Positions 32,551-43,900 of a DNA stretch of 64,000 nucleotides are shown here, in pieces; positions within the stretch are counted from its first letter, which is position 1; every line of letters starts with the position of its first letter. Below the pieces are notes generated by a model, which made no database searches, was not told the DNA's origin, and saw only the letters and a program-made list of their open reading frames with translations. A program made the position numbers and the translations under genes. The stretch comes from Tieghemostelium lacteum (Eukaryota; Evosea; Eumycetozoa; Dictyosteliales; Raperosteliaceae): positions 248,001-312,000 of the forward strand of contig LODT01000004.1 of NCBI GenBank assembly GCA_001606155.1, given 5' to 3'.

Positions 32551-33607
32551 ATGAAATTGTTAATATTAACTCTTTTACTTTTAATTGTAATTATTTGTAT
32601 TTTAAATTATATTATTTTAAATATTAATATTCAATATTATTTAGTCTACATTAATTGGTGTAAAATCACAACCAGAAAGTTTATATTCTATTGAATTGGA
32701 TGATGGTTATTATCAAATGACTGTTTTTAATGTATCTTCTGGTGACCTTACCAAAACTATGATGCCAACAGTTAGTAAAAGTTACACTATTTATCAAATC
32801 TTAACAATTGTTTCTGATAATGTATGTAAAATTTTGTTTAATTGTAAACCCTATATTAATTAATTTTTTATTTTGTTAAAGTTTCTAATTCTATGTTCAA
32901 GAGTATTTAGAAATAGAATAGCTCTAGTGATTATTACTGTGAGTTCAAGTGGTGAATTTATAAATTCAACAGAACCTATTATTAATTTGGAAGTAAATGA
33001 ATCTAGTTACTATTTTAGATCGGCTGATTATGATGCTGAATCAAATACTGTATATATTGGTGGTCAATTAGACTATCACCTTGAAGTTATATTAGTTTAT
33101 AATTTCACATCTTTTACAGCCTCAATTATCAATAATAATACAAAATCATGGGATACTCAATTGGCATCTGGTTGTATGAATTCCCAAACTTATTATCTAA
33201 TGGATTTAACTAAATCTGGTAACTATACCCTCGAAATCTATGACATTAACATAAATACAGAATTACCAACATTATCAGTAGTTGGTATTCCTCAAGACTC
33301 AACCTCTTTTGTATTGTGTTATAATAATCAAGTTTATGTGGCTTCCTCTAGTTTAGTAACCCTAGGAGATTTGAGTCTACTGCAAATTAATTTACAAACT
33401 GGTGAGGCTTCTAAACTCTATGAATCCAGTGCTGATGTTATATCAACATATAATTATTGGGTTTATGAAAACTACTTTACTCAAATGGTAGAGATCAACA
33501 ATCAATATTATCTAATAACTGTTGATTTTAATAGATCTGTCATAGTCTATCAAGTTGAAATTACAAAATTTTTTGTAGTTGAAGCAATTACATATTATAT
33601 AAAATAA
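32551..33607 (+). CDS. Secreted protein, beta-propeller-like, unknown
   Basis: Three exons, 32551-32586, 32645-32821 and 32882-33607, all in phase 0, give 312 residues. Exon 1 plus the start of exon 2 encode a signal peptide (MKLLILTLLLLISTLIGVKS). The rest alternates hydrophobic strands with Ser/Thr/Asn/Tyr turns (NTVYIGGQLDYHLEVILVY, NNQYYLITVDFNRSVIVYQV), as in secreted propeller-type proteins. Several N-glycosylation sequons are visible. The layout matches the protein at 39419-40491, which flanks the duplicated region on the other side. The splice model is by eye. The first intron could use a nearby alternative donor. Confidence 0.55.
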
Positions 33608-33684
33608 CAGTTAAAAATAAAATAAAAATCTGATTTATACTTGATTTTACATTTTAACAATATTGATATTACAGAAATTAGCAC

Positions 33685-33960
33685 AAACTTAACCCATTTT
33701 ATTGCATAAAAATTATCAATTGAATTTTTACCAATATATATCACAAGTTTTGTATTTTGGATGTTTAGATATGTATTCTGAAATATATTTCAGGTCTAAT
33801 TTAATATGTAATTTTAGTTTCAGTGTAGTAAGACTGTTATTGAAATGAATAAACATCTCAATCTTTTTCTGAACTGAATATGGAAGAGATAGGATTTCTA
33901 GTCTTTCCAATGAACATGGTGATCCTAGATTTGATAGTAACATTTTGCTCATAACTAGTT
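33685..33960 (-). pseudogene. Fragment of the F-box-like/LRR gene at 36519-37847
   Basis: About 74 codons are nearly identical to an internal part of the gene at 36519-37847 (shared NLGSPCSLE, SLPYSVQK, NNSLTTLKLKLHI and SEYISKHPK). The 3' flank (AACCCATTTT...ATCAATTGA...ACCAATATAT) is shared too. About 250 bases that lie between these parts in the intact gene are absent, so this is a deleted partial copy. Confidence 0.85.
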
Positions 33961-34045
33961 AGAAAGTTTTTGTGTTTGTTAAAAGAAAACATATTGATCA
34001 AAAAGAAGTTGTTTTGAAGAATGTAAAATAGCAATAAACAGTAAA

Positions 34046-34250
34046 TATTGAGACGAGTTTGTAAATCAAATAAATCCGGATTTGAGCCATTCCAACTTGG
34101 TTACACCTGCTCAGTGGGGTTTCCGTTTTAATATGATACCAAAACCCGATATTTGGTTTGCACTCATTTATTCTATTTTTGGTCTCAAGGTGAAGAGGAG
34201 TGGTACCAAATGAAATAATTTGTTCATGAGTGGGATATGGATTTGGAATT
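34046..34250 (-). pseudogene. Fragment of the Uma2-like gene, internally deleted
   Basis: On the minus strand, EQIISFGTTPLHLETKNRIN followed by a CNQVGMAQ stretch and LDLQTRL-type sequence match the C-terminal part of the gene at 37946-38961. At least two internal segments are missing. Together with the fragment at 33685-33960 it forms an inverted, reduced copy of the 36.5-39.0 kb locus. Confidence 0.82.
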
Positions 34251-34254
34251 TCAC

Positions 34255-34402
34255 TTACCTTGGTTTGGAATATTTTTGTACATGGGATTTTATTCATTGT
34301 GAAGATAAAGAAGACTCTGATGGTATTGGGGAACAATCTCTTCCTTCAAGTATCGATAACAAAGTATGAGTTCACATGTATATTCATCAAACATTAACAA
34401 TA
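34255..34402 (+). pseudogene. Decayed copy of the 3' end of the UBZ4-like gene
   Basis: The plus strand shows CCTTGGTTTGGAA...TTTTGTACATG, then TATTCATCAAACATTAACAA, in the same order as the end of the coding region and the 3' flank of the gene at 31080-32288 (about 32117-32330). Much of the sequence between is diverged or missing. Confidence 0.65.
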
Positions 34403-34446
34403 TTTTTTTTTTAAATTGTATCTTTTTAAACCTTTATTAAATAAAT

Positions 34447-34755
34447 TTAATAATCATAATATGTTATACCATTGTTATTCACTATCACATAACCATTAAA
34501 ATCTTGAACTGTTCTAAGTTGTCTGTTCATTTCTTCTCCTAATTCTTCAAGAGTAAAACCAAGTTTTTTAAATTCGTGTAGAGTAACGGATGAGAAAGTA
34601 AGTTCAAGAGTTTCACTTTCATATGGTGGAATATTTTGAATTAAAGAGTAGAATATTTGGGTAGCCTTTTCACTGAGAATTGATTGTCTACTATTTTTAG
34701 TGATTATTTCTTTCCTCTTTAGGGCCCACTCATCAATTTTATTATTTGTTTGCAT
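34447..34755 (-). CDS. Small protein of unknown function
   Basis: Single frame of 102 residues from an ATG at 34755. The composition is balanced and protein-like (helical KATQIFYSLIQNI, HEFKKLGFTLEELGEEMNRQ), without low-complexity runs, signal or membrane span. It lies in the duplicated region, but I see no second copy of it. It may be a genuine small gene or the remnant of a larger one. Confidence 0.45.
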   Translation of the reverse strand: MQTNNKIDEWALKRKEIITKNSRQSILSEKATQIFYSLIQNIPPYESETLELTFSSVTLHEFKKLGFTLEELGEEMNRQLRTVQDFNGYVIVNNNGITYYDY

Positions 34756-34933
34756 GTTTTTGATAAGAAATTAAAAAAGAAAAATAATATAGATTAATAG
34801 AACTAATTTTTGTTGTTTGTTTAAGGAGGAATTCTATTGTGAAATTATATTAATTTTTTTCTAAGGTTATAATTTTTTTTCTAAAATAAAAGCAAAAACA
34901 TTATAGGATGAACTTCAATAGAGCAGTTTAAAG

Positions 34934-35647
34934 ATGTTGAAAAGAAAAAAAATTGATGAGAGTATTGATTTAAAAGGAATAGAAATAGTTTACAGAAAAA
35001 GAAATAAAACACAAGTCACATCATCAACAATAGTTAAGGTCCCACTTAAACTTAAATATGATGGGACATGGAAGACAAAAATAAACCAGTTGAGACTTGT
35101 AAATATATTTTGTAAGATGTTATATTTTGACATTATATTAATATAGGTTTATAGCAACATGAAAAAGAACAGAGGAGAATGAAAGCAATTATGGTTATAT
35201 TGTGGAAACAGATATTGGTTTTGATGAGTTTTTAAAAAATATTGATAGATTGTTGGATTAGGTTATTCTTTGTAAATGGAAGTGTATTGATTTATGAATT
35301 TGTTTCAATAATTCATGAAGAGACATCTAATTGGATCTCCAGAAGAATTACCAACAATCAACTAGTAGACGATGCTTGTAGAATTACTGGTTCAACCAGA
35401 TTAAATTTCAATACTGGAAATGCAGCAGCCACAAACAATGTCTCCTATCAACCTGATCAGTCAATAACCCAAGAAATAGGGGTGGCCTACTTACCAATGT
35501 TAATGGAATTCTAAGTCCATTTCCCACACTTGTTATTGAGGTTGGTTATGCTCAAACTCTTCAAACTCTTCATACTAAGACCCTCCATTATTTAAACCCA
35601 AACACTAACTTCCAAATGGTCATAAGTGTTTCGATTTGGAGTCGTCG

Positions 35648-35679
<32 letters not shown>

Positions 35680-36014
35680 TTCAGGCTTTAATGTTGTTCT
35701 ATAGAAGAGGTTTTCCAGGAACCAATCCTGAACAAATTATTTCATTTGGTACCGCCCCACTTCACCTTGACACCAGAAATACAATAAATGGGTGGACCTT
35801 AAATGCAAACCAAATATCAGGTTTTGGTATCACGGTAAGCGGAAACCCCACACCTGCTTGTAACCAAGCTGGAATGGCTCAATATACTTTACAAATCCCA
35901 AGTTCAGATTTATTTAATGGTGTTCCAGGTGGTGTTCCTGTTGGTATTCCAGTCACTATCCCATTGGATTTATTTAATTTACAAACTCGTCTCAATGATA
36001 ACCCACAATTTTAA
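34934..36014 (+). pseudogene. Frame-broken copy of the Uma2-like gene
   Basis: It matches the gene at 37946-38961 along its length, including exon 1 (TQVTSSTIVKVPLKLK), the intron, and the C-terminal RRGFPGTNPEQIISFGTAPL block. The second exon is interrupted by a shift and a stop near 35180-35262 and a further shift near 35478. An Asn tract has also expanded (about 35648-35674) where the intact copy has only three Asn. Its exon 1 carries about 24 extra N-terminal residues (KKIDESIDLKGIEIVYRKR) lacking in the intact copy, so it may preserve the ancestral start. The high identity of the 3' half suggests a recent event. Confidence 0.85.
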
Positions 36015-36518
36015 AATGTACATATATATAGAATATTGATGTTAAATTAAAACCTGAAAAAGTATTAGTCATTGACAATGGCAAAGATAAAATACCTCAA
36101 CAATCACTCTATTCAAGACTAAATTCTAAATTATTTATTTATCTTTGGCCCAATATTTTATGAGTGAGTTTTAGAGGAATTAATATTATTAAAAGAGAAT
36201 TAACGTTTTTGGAGTTCGATTGTTTTTACATTCTATACAAAACAGAAACCTTTGTATACTACTCTATTTTTAACAAAATATCAATAGGATTGTTGAACAT
36301 TGATAATTACTATAGAATGTTAAGATTAAATCATATTATATTATTTTAAATATCAACGGTGTAGCGAATTATAATTTTCAAAATCATGATGTAATATTTC
36401 TATAGTTTTGAAGAATATAATAAAAATAAAAGTCTTTCAAGGTGGTCTGACAAACTCAACCCATTTTTTTGCAAATTATCAATTGATTTATGAATATTAG
36501 TACCAATATATTTTTAAT
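36015..36518. other. Intergenic region with duplicated flanks
   Basis: No gene is supported. The stretch 36030-36070 (ATTGATGTTAAATTAAAACC...AAAGTATTAG) resembles the flank at about 39090-39125. Positions 36374-36452 resemble 32384-32456, the flank of the UBZ4-like gene. A 61-codon plus frame at 36164 has no recognisable content. Confidence 0.5.
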
Positions 36519-37847
36519 TTAAGTTCTTACATAACACGATTTATTTTTAGAAGAACTTAAGAGAGTGAAAGGGGGTTTTGGGTGTAAAAGTGGTTTTGGA
36601 GATAAAAGGTAATTTAGAGCAGTATTTAGAAAATTAGTTTCCTTTGATAACTTTTTATCGGATATCTCTACATGTATCAGCTGCAGAGTTGAAGATAAAT
36701 GTAATTTGCTAAATATTTTAGTTTGATGGGTTTTGTTTTTGTCAATGGATAGATGTATATACAAGTTTTGTAATTTTGGATGTTTAGATATGTACTCTGA
36801 AAGATTTTTCAGGTCTAATGTAATGTGTAATTTTAGTTTCAGTGTAGTAAGACTGTTATTGGATTGAATAAACATCTCAATGTTTTTCTGAACTGAATAT
36901 GGAAGAGATTGGATTTCTAGTGTTTCCAATGAACATGGTGATCCTAGATTTGATAGTAACATTTTACTCATAACTGAATGGTATCCTTGAATTTTTAGAT
37001 GTCGTACATGTTTTAGTCTTGGAAAGAGTGGTAATGAGGGATCAACCATCAAGTACCCTTCCAGACTCAGATTAGTGAGATTAGACATCATATCTAACAT
37101 ATTCATAAATCTGTATATTTGATCGTTATCAAATACCTCAAATGTGAGATACTGTAATTGATTTTGATTTTTGTCAATCATGTCCATTAGATGTTGGGTA
37201 TATCCATCATCAAATGATAAGTATAGTCTATTCAATTGTTTATAAGTTTTTAGATAATTTGATAAAAGTACCACTGATTCTTCAGGTTCTTGATACAACT
37301 CCAATGATAAACCAACAATTGACGACTTCAATTGATTTAATAGTAATATCACAAAAGGAACCAATTCATCTCGAAATGATATTATAGAGAGTTCTTCCAA
37401 TGGTGGTAGTCTTTGAATTTGTTTAGTATCATTTTCAGATATCTTAAATCCTTGAAGAATCAGTTTTTTCAAGTTTGGGAAATAGTCTATTGTTAGATTC
37501 GATAGTGTAAAATCACGTTGTGGATAATGTATATCCAGTATCTCTAAATCTTTAAATATGTTTTGTATATGTATAAAGCTCTCAATTGCTGTATTATTCT
37601 TACTATTGGAATACTTTAAATTAATCTTTATACTCTTGATTGACTTTATCAGACAATATTCACTAGTGTGTAGTTGAACTTTATCCTTCGTGTCAATCTT
37701 AAATTTTCCTGAGTATCTACCACTTAGGCATTTTAATACAGCTTTTCCTATAGTTCCTAAACTTAACTTGTATGAAAATGGTAAATGCTCATCATCAAAT
37801 AGGTATTTGATGATTATACATAAAATATAATTTGGGAATAATGCCAT
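36519..37847 (-). CDS. F-box-like/LRR family protein, member 2
   Basis: Single exon, 442 residues. N-terminal F-box-like motif ILCIIIKYLFDDEHLPFSYK with the P-x-x-YKLSLG core, then irregular leucine-rich units (LKKLILQGFKIS, LTNLSLEGYLMV, LQNLYIHLSI). It ends HPKPPFTLLSSS...CYVRT and stops where relatives continue into RNGIHY, so it lacks the usual tail. A recent partial copy lies at 33685-33960. It is convergent with the broken Uma2-like copy and divergent from the intact one at 37946, with 98 bases between start codons. Confidence 0.72.
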   Translation of the reverse strand: MALFPNYILCIIIKYLFDDEHLPFSYKLSLGTIGKAVLKCLSGRYSGKFKIDTKDKVQLHTSEYCLIKSIKSIKINLKYSNSKNNTAIESFIHIQNIFKDLEILDIHYPQRDFTLSNLTIDYFPNLKKLILQGFKISENDTKQIQRLPPLEELSIISFRDELVPFVILLLNQLKSSIVGLSLELYQEPEESVVLLSNYLKTYKQLNRLYLSFDDGYTQHLMDMIDKNQNQLQYLTFEVFDNDQIYRFMNMLDMMSNLTNLSLEGYLMVDPSLPLFPRLKHVRHLKIQGYHSVMSKMLLSNLGSPCSLETLEIQSLPYSVQKNIEMFIQSNNSLTTLKLKLHITLDLKNLSEYISKHPKLQNLYIHLSIDKNKTHQTKIFSKLHLSSTLQLIHVEISDKKLSKETNFLNTALNYLLSPKPLLHPKPPFTLLSSSKNKSCYVRT

Positions 37848-37945
37848 ATTCCGAAAAAACTGTAAATTCTAAAGAAGAGAAAAAAAAAAAATTGGTTGTC
37901 AAATCATTATAAAGTTAATTTAACTTCAATTGAGTAGTTTTAAAG

Positions 37946-38961
37946 ATGTTGAAAAATAAAACTCAAGTTACATCATCAACAATAGTTAAGGTCCCACTTA
38001 AACTTAAAAATGTTAGGACATGGAGGACAAAGATAAACCAATTGAGACTTGTAAGTATATTTTATAAGATGTTATATTTTGACATTATATTAATAGAGGT
38101 TTATAGCAACATGAGAATGAAGTAAGAACTGAGGAGAATGAAACTAATAATGGTTTTATTGTAGAAACAGATATTGGTTTTGAAGAATTTATAAAAAATG
38201 TAGATAGATTATTGGAGGACAACAAGGTTAGGGTATTCTGTATTAATGGAAATGTGTTAATATATGAATTTGTTTCTAGTCCTCAGGAAGTAACATCAAA
38301 TTGGATCTCCAGAAGAATTACCAACAATCAACTAGTGGACGATGCTTGTACTATTTATAGTTCAACTAGAATAAATTTCAATATAGGAACAACAGCAGCT
38401 CCTAATAATGTTTCTTATCCACCTGACCAATCAATAATCCCTGAAAATAGAGGTGGTCCAGAAGCCAATGCTAATGGAATTCCATTTCCTACTCTTGTTA
38501 TTGAGGTTGGTTATGCTCAAACTCTTCAATCTCTGCATACTAAGGCCCTCCAGTATTTAAACCCAAACACTAACATCCAAATGGTCATAAGTGTTTCGAT
38601 TTGGAGTCGTCGTAATAATAATACTTTTCAGGCTTTAATGTTGTTCTATAGAAGAGGTTTTCCAGGAACCAATCCTGAACAAATTATTTCATTTGGTACC
38701 GCCCCACTTCACCTTGACACCAGAAATAAAATAAATGGGTGGACCTTAAATGCAAACCAAATATCAGGTTTTGGTATCACAGTAAACGGAAACCCCACAC
38801 CTGCTTGTAACCAAGCTGGAATGGCTCAATATACTTTACAAATCCCAAGTTCAGATTTATTTAATGGTGTTCCAGGTGGAGTTCATATTGGTATTCCAGT
38901 CAATATCCCATTGGATTTATTTGATTTACAAACTCGTCTCAATAATATCCCACACTTTTAA
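37946..38961 (+). CDS. Uma2-like / PD-(D/E)XK nuclease-fold protein, intact copy
   Basis: Two exons, 37946-38050 and 38107-38961 (CTT|GTAAGT...TATAG|CAA, phase 0), give 319 residues. The core IPFPTLVIEVGYAQTLQSLH followed by TKALQYL resembles the strand-Glu-helix-Lys arrangement of Uma2-type and fungal restriction-endonuclease-like proteins (P-x-LV[IV]EV...L...K). The next strand is IQMVISVSIW. A second conserved block is RRGFPGTNPEQIISFGTAPL. No signal or membrane span is present. The classical E-x-K is E-V-G here, with Lys on the following helix, so catalytic competence is uncertain. One frame-broken copy and one fragment lie within 4 kb. Confidence 0.65.
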
Positions 38962-39418
38962 AATGTACATATTTTCTTATTAGAACCATCTTAATCAATA
39001 TATTTAAATAAATCTAAACTTTATTTTGACCACAAATAGCACATTTATTGTTCAACAATAAACCACTAATTGTAATTGTTGAGAAGACTAGTTGATGTAA
39101 AATTAAAATCTGACAAAGTATTATAGTTGATTGTTGATGCATTCAATTGATTATATATAATAGATCTTGCTTTTAATTCTCCATTTGGAATTACAGATAC
39201 TATTGGATAATGATAAATGTTTATTCCACAAATTTTATAATTCTAACCAACAAATTTTTTTAAGTAAAGTTTATCGAACAATATCTTCAGTTTAAGGTTC
39301 TTCTCAAAAATAATAAATAACACCAAAATTAGACAAACATCAATGAATTTCCGAAGATTAACGAAATTATAGTTAACATAAATCATAATTTATATTAATT
39401 AAATAGTGGTTTTTAGAT
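38962..39418. other. Intergenic region with an exon-like minus-strand frame
   Basis: Between convergent genes. On the minus strand 39066-39242 is a 59-codon frame that begins right after a TTAG acceptor-like site and reads as ordered protein (HYPIVSVIPNGELKARSIIY, ending LLNNYN). No partner exon was found, so it may be a relict of a lost gene. The rest is AT-rich. The part at about 39090-39125 is shared with 36030-36070. Confidence 0.4.
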
Positions 39419-40491
39419 TTAATAATAATAGAGAGCGAAATTGTACTCTGTTGTAATGTCATTGGTTGTAACTGAGAATGTTTGGAAATTTGTTAAATCT
39501 ACTCTGGTGATGGTATAGGAGGTAGCATTAGTTGGTTTAGAGAGTAAGTATACATATCTATCTAGTTGATTAACATAGACAAATGGTAGACCATCAGTTG
39601 GTTTACCAGCTGCATTACTTTCAGAGACAATGACTTTAGAAGATGCTGTTGTAGTTGATTGATCCAATTGAACTGATAGTAAAGAAATCATATTATTACC
39701 ACAATCTACCATAAAGAGACCACCTTCACCCACAGAACTATAGAACATGTAGACTTGACTGGTAAGAGCTGATGCAGAGTCAACTGTGAATGGATACTCA
39801 ATGACATCACCTTGAGTTCCAAAAGTATTATAGGTCAAAATGTTTCTCTTTCCTTCTGAAGATACATAATTGATAAAGAATGTATTACTATTCTGGTCTA
39901 GAGCACCTACAATACTGTTACTATAAGTCATATCTACAATATAACTAGTATGATTGAAAAAGAAGGCACTATTGTCAATGTAACATGCCCAACCCATCAT
40001 TACCAATTGATTATTCTTCTTTAACCAACCTGCGTAGTATCCCTCACCAGTGACATTATCGAATGCCAATGGTTGGAGATTATAGGCAACAGCATCTTGA
40101 CCACCACCAAAGAAACTAGAGAATATAATAGTACCCTGTTCTAAATCAGAGAAACTAGCAGGTGAGAATGTTGGAGCAGTCCATGCAATCATATCATACC
40201 AATTTACACCATCATAAGAGGTAATACCCAATATCTCAAAAGCATTTTGTGAGGTAATAGATATATTAAATGAACCATCTTCTAAATTAATTCTAGTGTA
40301 TTGAATATTAGTATTTGGAGCTGAACTAAATACTGACAATTGTTGTGGTTCACACTATATATTTATTATAATAACAAGATTTTTCCTGATTAGTACCATA
40401 TCCATTTTTATAAATTTATTTTTAAATTCATACATACTTTAATAAATAATAATTTTAAAATAATAAAGGATAAAGCTAATAAATAATTCAT
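39419..40491 (-). CDS. Secreted protein, beta-propeller-like, unknown
   Basis: Two exons, 40438-40491 and 39419-40354 (AAA|GTATGT...ATATAG|TGT, phase 0), give 329 residues. Exon 1 is a signal peptide (MNYLLALSFIILKLLFIK). The mature part is rich in short beta-like strands with Asn/Ser/Thr/Tyr turns (NTFFINYVSSEGKRNILTY, GGLFMVDCGNNMISLLSVQL, LDRYVYLLSKPTNATSYTI) and has several N-glycosylation sequons. No membrane span or anchor is visible. It resembles the secreted protein at 32551-33607 in layout. Function not recognised. Confidence 0.65.
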
Positions 40492-40982
40492 GTTTACAAT
40501 TAAGATCAGTTTTTCAAAACAACGAAAGATCAAAAAATTTTTTTTCATTTCCAACACACCAAAATATCTACATGAAACTAGATATTTTACCAAAAGCCAA
40601 AAACCCACGACATTCACTATCTAAAAAGGTATTAAAATTTCATAATGACATCAACTATAATCTTTACAAAGATAACATCATTCTCTTAATAACATCATTC
40701 TCTTCTACCATCATTATATACCTTTAATCTAATACTTTAGAAATATTTTCTAAACTTTTAAAAATAAAATCAAAACATGTTACAATTTGATTAATATTTA
40801 TCTTTTTTTGGAATCCTGAATATATACATGTATATATTCAATTTCTTTAGGTAAAAAATTTAAAAGATGTTGAGAATGAAAAAAAAAAAAAATATATGTT
40901 CATAATGGATATAAATTTAATTTTTTTATTTTTTAATTTTTTTTATTTGATTTTGGGAAGTTGTTGGTGTTGAGTACGAATA
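40492..40982. promoter_or_regulatory. Divergent intergenic region, secreted protein / mot1
   Basis: AT-rich, no gene. Contains a short tandem duplication, ATAACATCATTCTCTT twice, at about 40672-40704. Poly-T runs precede the mot1 start. Confidence 0.45.
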
Positions 40983-43900
40983 ATGTCTAGATTAGAAAGA
41001 TTATTGACATTATTAGGTAGTGGCAGTAGTCCTGCTATTAGAAAAGCAGCAGCACAACAGATTGGAGAAATTCAAAAGTTATACCCATATGATTTACAGG
41101 CTTTATTGGAAAAAGTTCAGGTATACCTAATGAGTAAAGATTGGGATACACGTATAGCTGCTGGTCAGGCAATAGAGGCAATTGCCAATAATGTACCTCT
41201 ATGGGAGCCGCAAGGTATACCTTACCCACTTAATAGTGAAGGTGAGCGAATATCCGAGGAAAAGTGGCTACAAGAGGCACATGAACAATTGGCTGATTTA
41301 CAATTCCAGACTTTTGATATTAAGAAGGTTGTAACCTATGGACAACCTCTGGTTGCCAGTGGTGGTCAGGAATACGATACCTCATTAGATGACGAAAATC
41401 TCGAAGGTAAAGACCCTAAAGAACTTTTAAAAAAACAAAAACAGAGACTTCGTAAACAGTTAGGTTTGGATACCATACCTGGTGCTGATGGTCTACTAGA
41501 TGACATTGATGATGAGGATCTTCTAGTTAAAAAACCACAAAAAGCCACTTTAAAAAAGAAAGAAGCAGAGAAACCAAAAGAAGATATTGCTACCATCTTG
41601 GATACCTCTGGTATGTCGGCAAGAGAGAGAAATAAAGCAAAAAGAAAAGCTAAAGTCATTCTAAAGGAAAAAGAACCTTCAAAAAATCTAAAAAGATTTA
41701 AAGATTCTTCTAGTAACTCAATATCGTTAAATAACAATAATAATAATAACAATAACAATAATAACAGTAAACAGACTAAACAACATGTAACAGAACAACC
41801 TCAAAACTCCGATAAAATAGTTATAGAATCAGTTTTGGATGTTGAGAAGGCTTACAATCAAAATGAATGGCCATTTACCAATCTATACAATGAATTGATT
41901 ATTGATCTCTTTAGGTATGTAGATTTGTAAAGTTATTGAATTAAATATGCAGATAGGAGACTAATTTGAATTAAAGCCCAATTTGGGAGATTAGACATGG
42001 AGCATCAGTAGGATTAAGAGAGATATGTAAGAAACACGGTGGTGGAGGCGGAAAGACAGTAACAACACCTACAGATAAATTAGAATATGTAAATAATAAA
42101 TGGCTTGAGGATTTCAGTTTGAGATTACTTTGTGTCATTGCGTTGGATCGTTTAGGTGACTATGGTAGTGATTTGGTAGTTGCACCAGTTAGAGAGACTT
42201 GTACTCAGACTTTGGGTACTGTTTTAAAGTACATGAATAGTAGTTCTGTATTGTCAGTACTGGATATTCTCTTACAATTACAGTCTAATAAATTATGGGA
42301 TGTAAGACATGGTGGATTACTAGGTATAAAGTATCTAGTAGCTGTAAGATTGGATCTGGTAGATCAGATTCTACCTCGTATATTACCTTCTATAACGGAA
42401 GGTTTGCAGGATAGTGATGATGATGTACGTGCGACTGCTTCAGACACGTTTCATCCAGTCACCAAACAAATGGTAGAGAATCATGGTGATAGGTTACCTG
42501 AGATTATATCCATTCTCTGGGATATTCTCTTGGAACTCGATGATTTGGCAGTTTCTACAGCATCGGTACTCAACTTGTTATCCACATTTTACTCCTATCC
42601 TCAGATTTTAGATCAGGATAGGGAGTCGTCGAAATTAGCACATTTAGTACCCAGATTATATCCATTCTTTAGACACAATTTGTATAGTGTCAGATTGTCT
42701 ACTATAAAGACTATAGAACGTCTTATTAATGCCACTCCATCGTCTTGTAAGACACATTGGTTACTGTCGATTCTACCTGATCTCATGCGATTTATCTTTC
42801 AGAATATACTGTTAGAGGAGAAGGAAGATATAGTTGAACTCTCTCTTACAACTTGGAAATCACTAGTAAAATGTTTTACACCAAATGTTATAAAAAGTGC
42901 TTGTATAGGCTACCTGTCACAATGGATACAGTTACTGTCTACTCCATTAGGTACACCTATAAATATATCACTGCTAATGGAGTTACCTCAACATACAACT
43001 ACATCAAGGTCAACTAGTACCACCAACACCAGCAACAAAATCACAAAACTCAATGTCAGTAGTGAAAACTTTTTATCTGTAAAATCAAAGATTATAGGTA
43101 GTGCTGCTATTGGTTTAGTTATTAGACTTTGGCCTATTGAACATCATCAAGAGGTACAAGAGATCTTCAGTAGCCTTCTATTGTCAAGTTCTGGAATTCT
43201 GAAGCATTTAGGTGCACTAATATTAAGTGAGTGTAATGATCAGAGGGAATCTACTCCACTGTTTCAGTTTACCAATAAAGATATGTATCAGTTTTTGGAG
43301 GGTTGTCTACCAGAGAATGCAGAGCAGACTGAACGTGTTAACAAAACTGGTCATTATCTGGAGACTTTGAATATCATCAAGGGTAAATTAGTATTGGATT
43401 CCAAGGTTTTGGCAAATAGTTTACTGAATATAGGTTTGGATTTCAGTGGTATTGAGTTACTACAACATTGGGCACACTCTGAGATTCCACAGGAATTTAT
43501 TCTAAGCTATGCAAATGAACTCGTTGGAAATGTGTATAATTTCTGTTTGGAATATATCAAACAAACAAAATCAGCTTCAGGTGTAGTTCAACAGATTTTA
43601 GATGGTTTGGATGCTAGACGAAAGACTTGTCTTGTAACTATAGGCTTTATTGATAAGATTCAAAAAGAATATCAAAATCAAATACACTCAGAGATTTGTC
43701 ATTTCCTTATATCATCTAATCAGATACCTACTAAAGTTTCACCTATTGTCATTGCTCTACTACATTCTATTAAAAAAGAGGAAGTCAATAGCTACCAATC
43801 TAGATCCTCTCATGCTTTGGCAAAGTTAATTGAACTATCAGTTGACAGAACACCAAGCCCGAATGCACGTATCATTAGTAGAATGGTTGAAATTCTATGT

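Noticed and set aside
33998-34336. 112-codon minus frame as a real gene
   Set aside because: It is a chimera of two decayed fragments read in opposite orientations.
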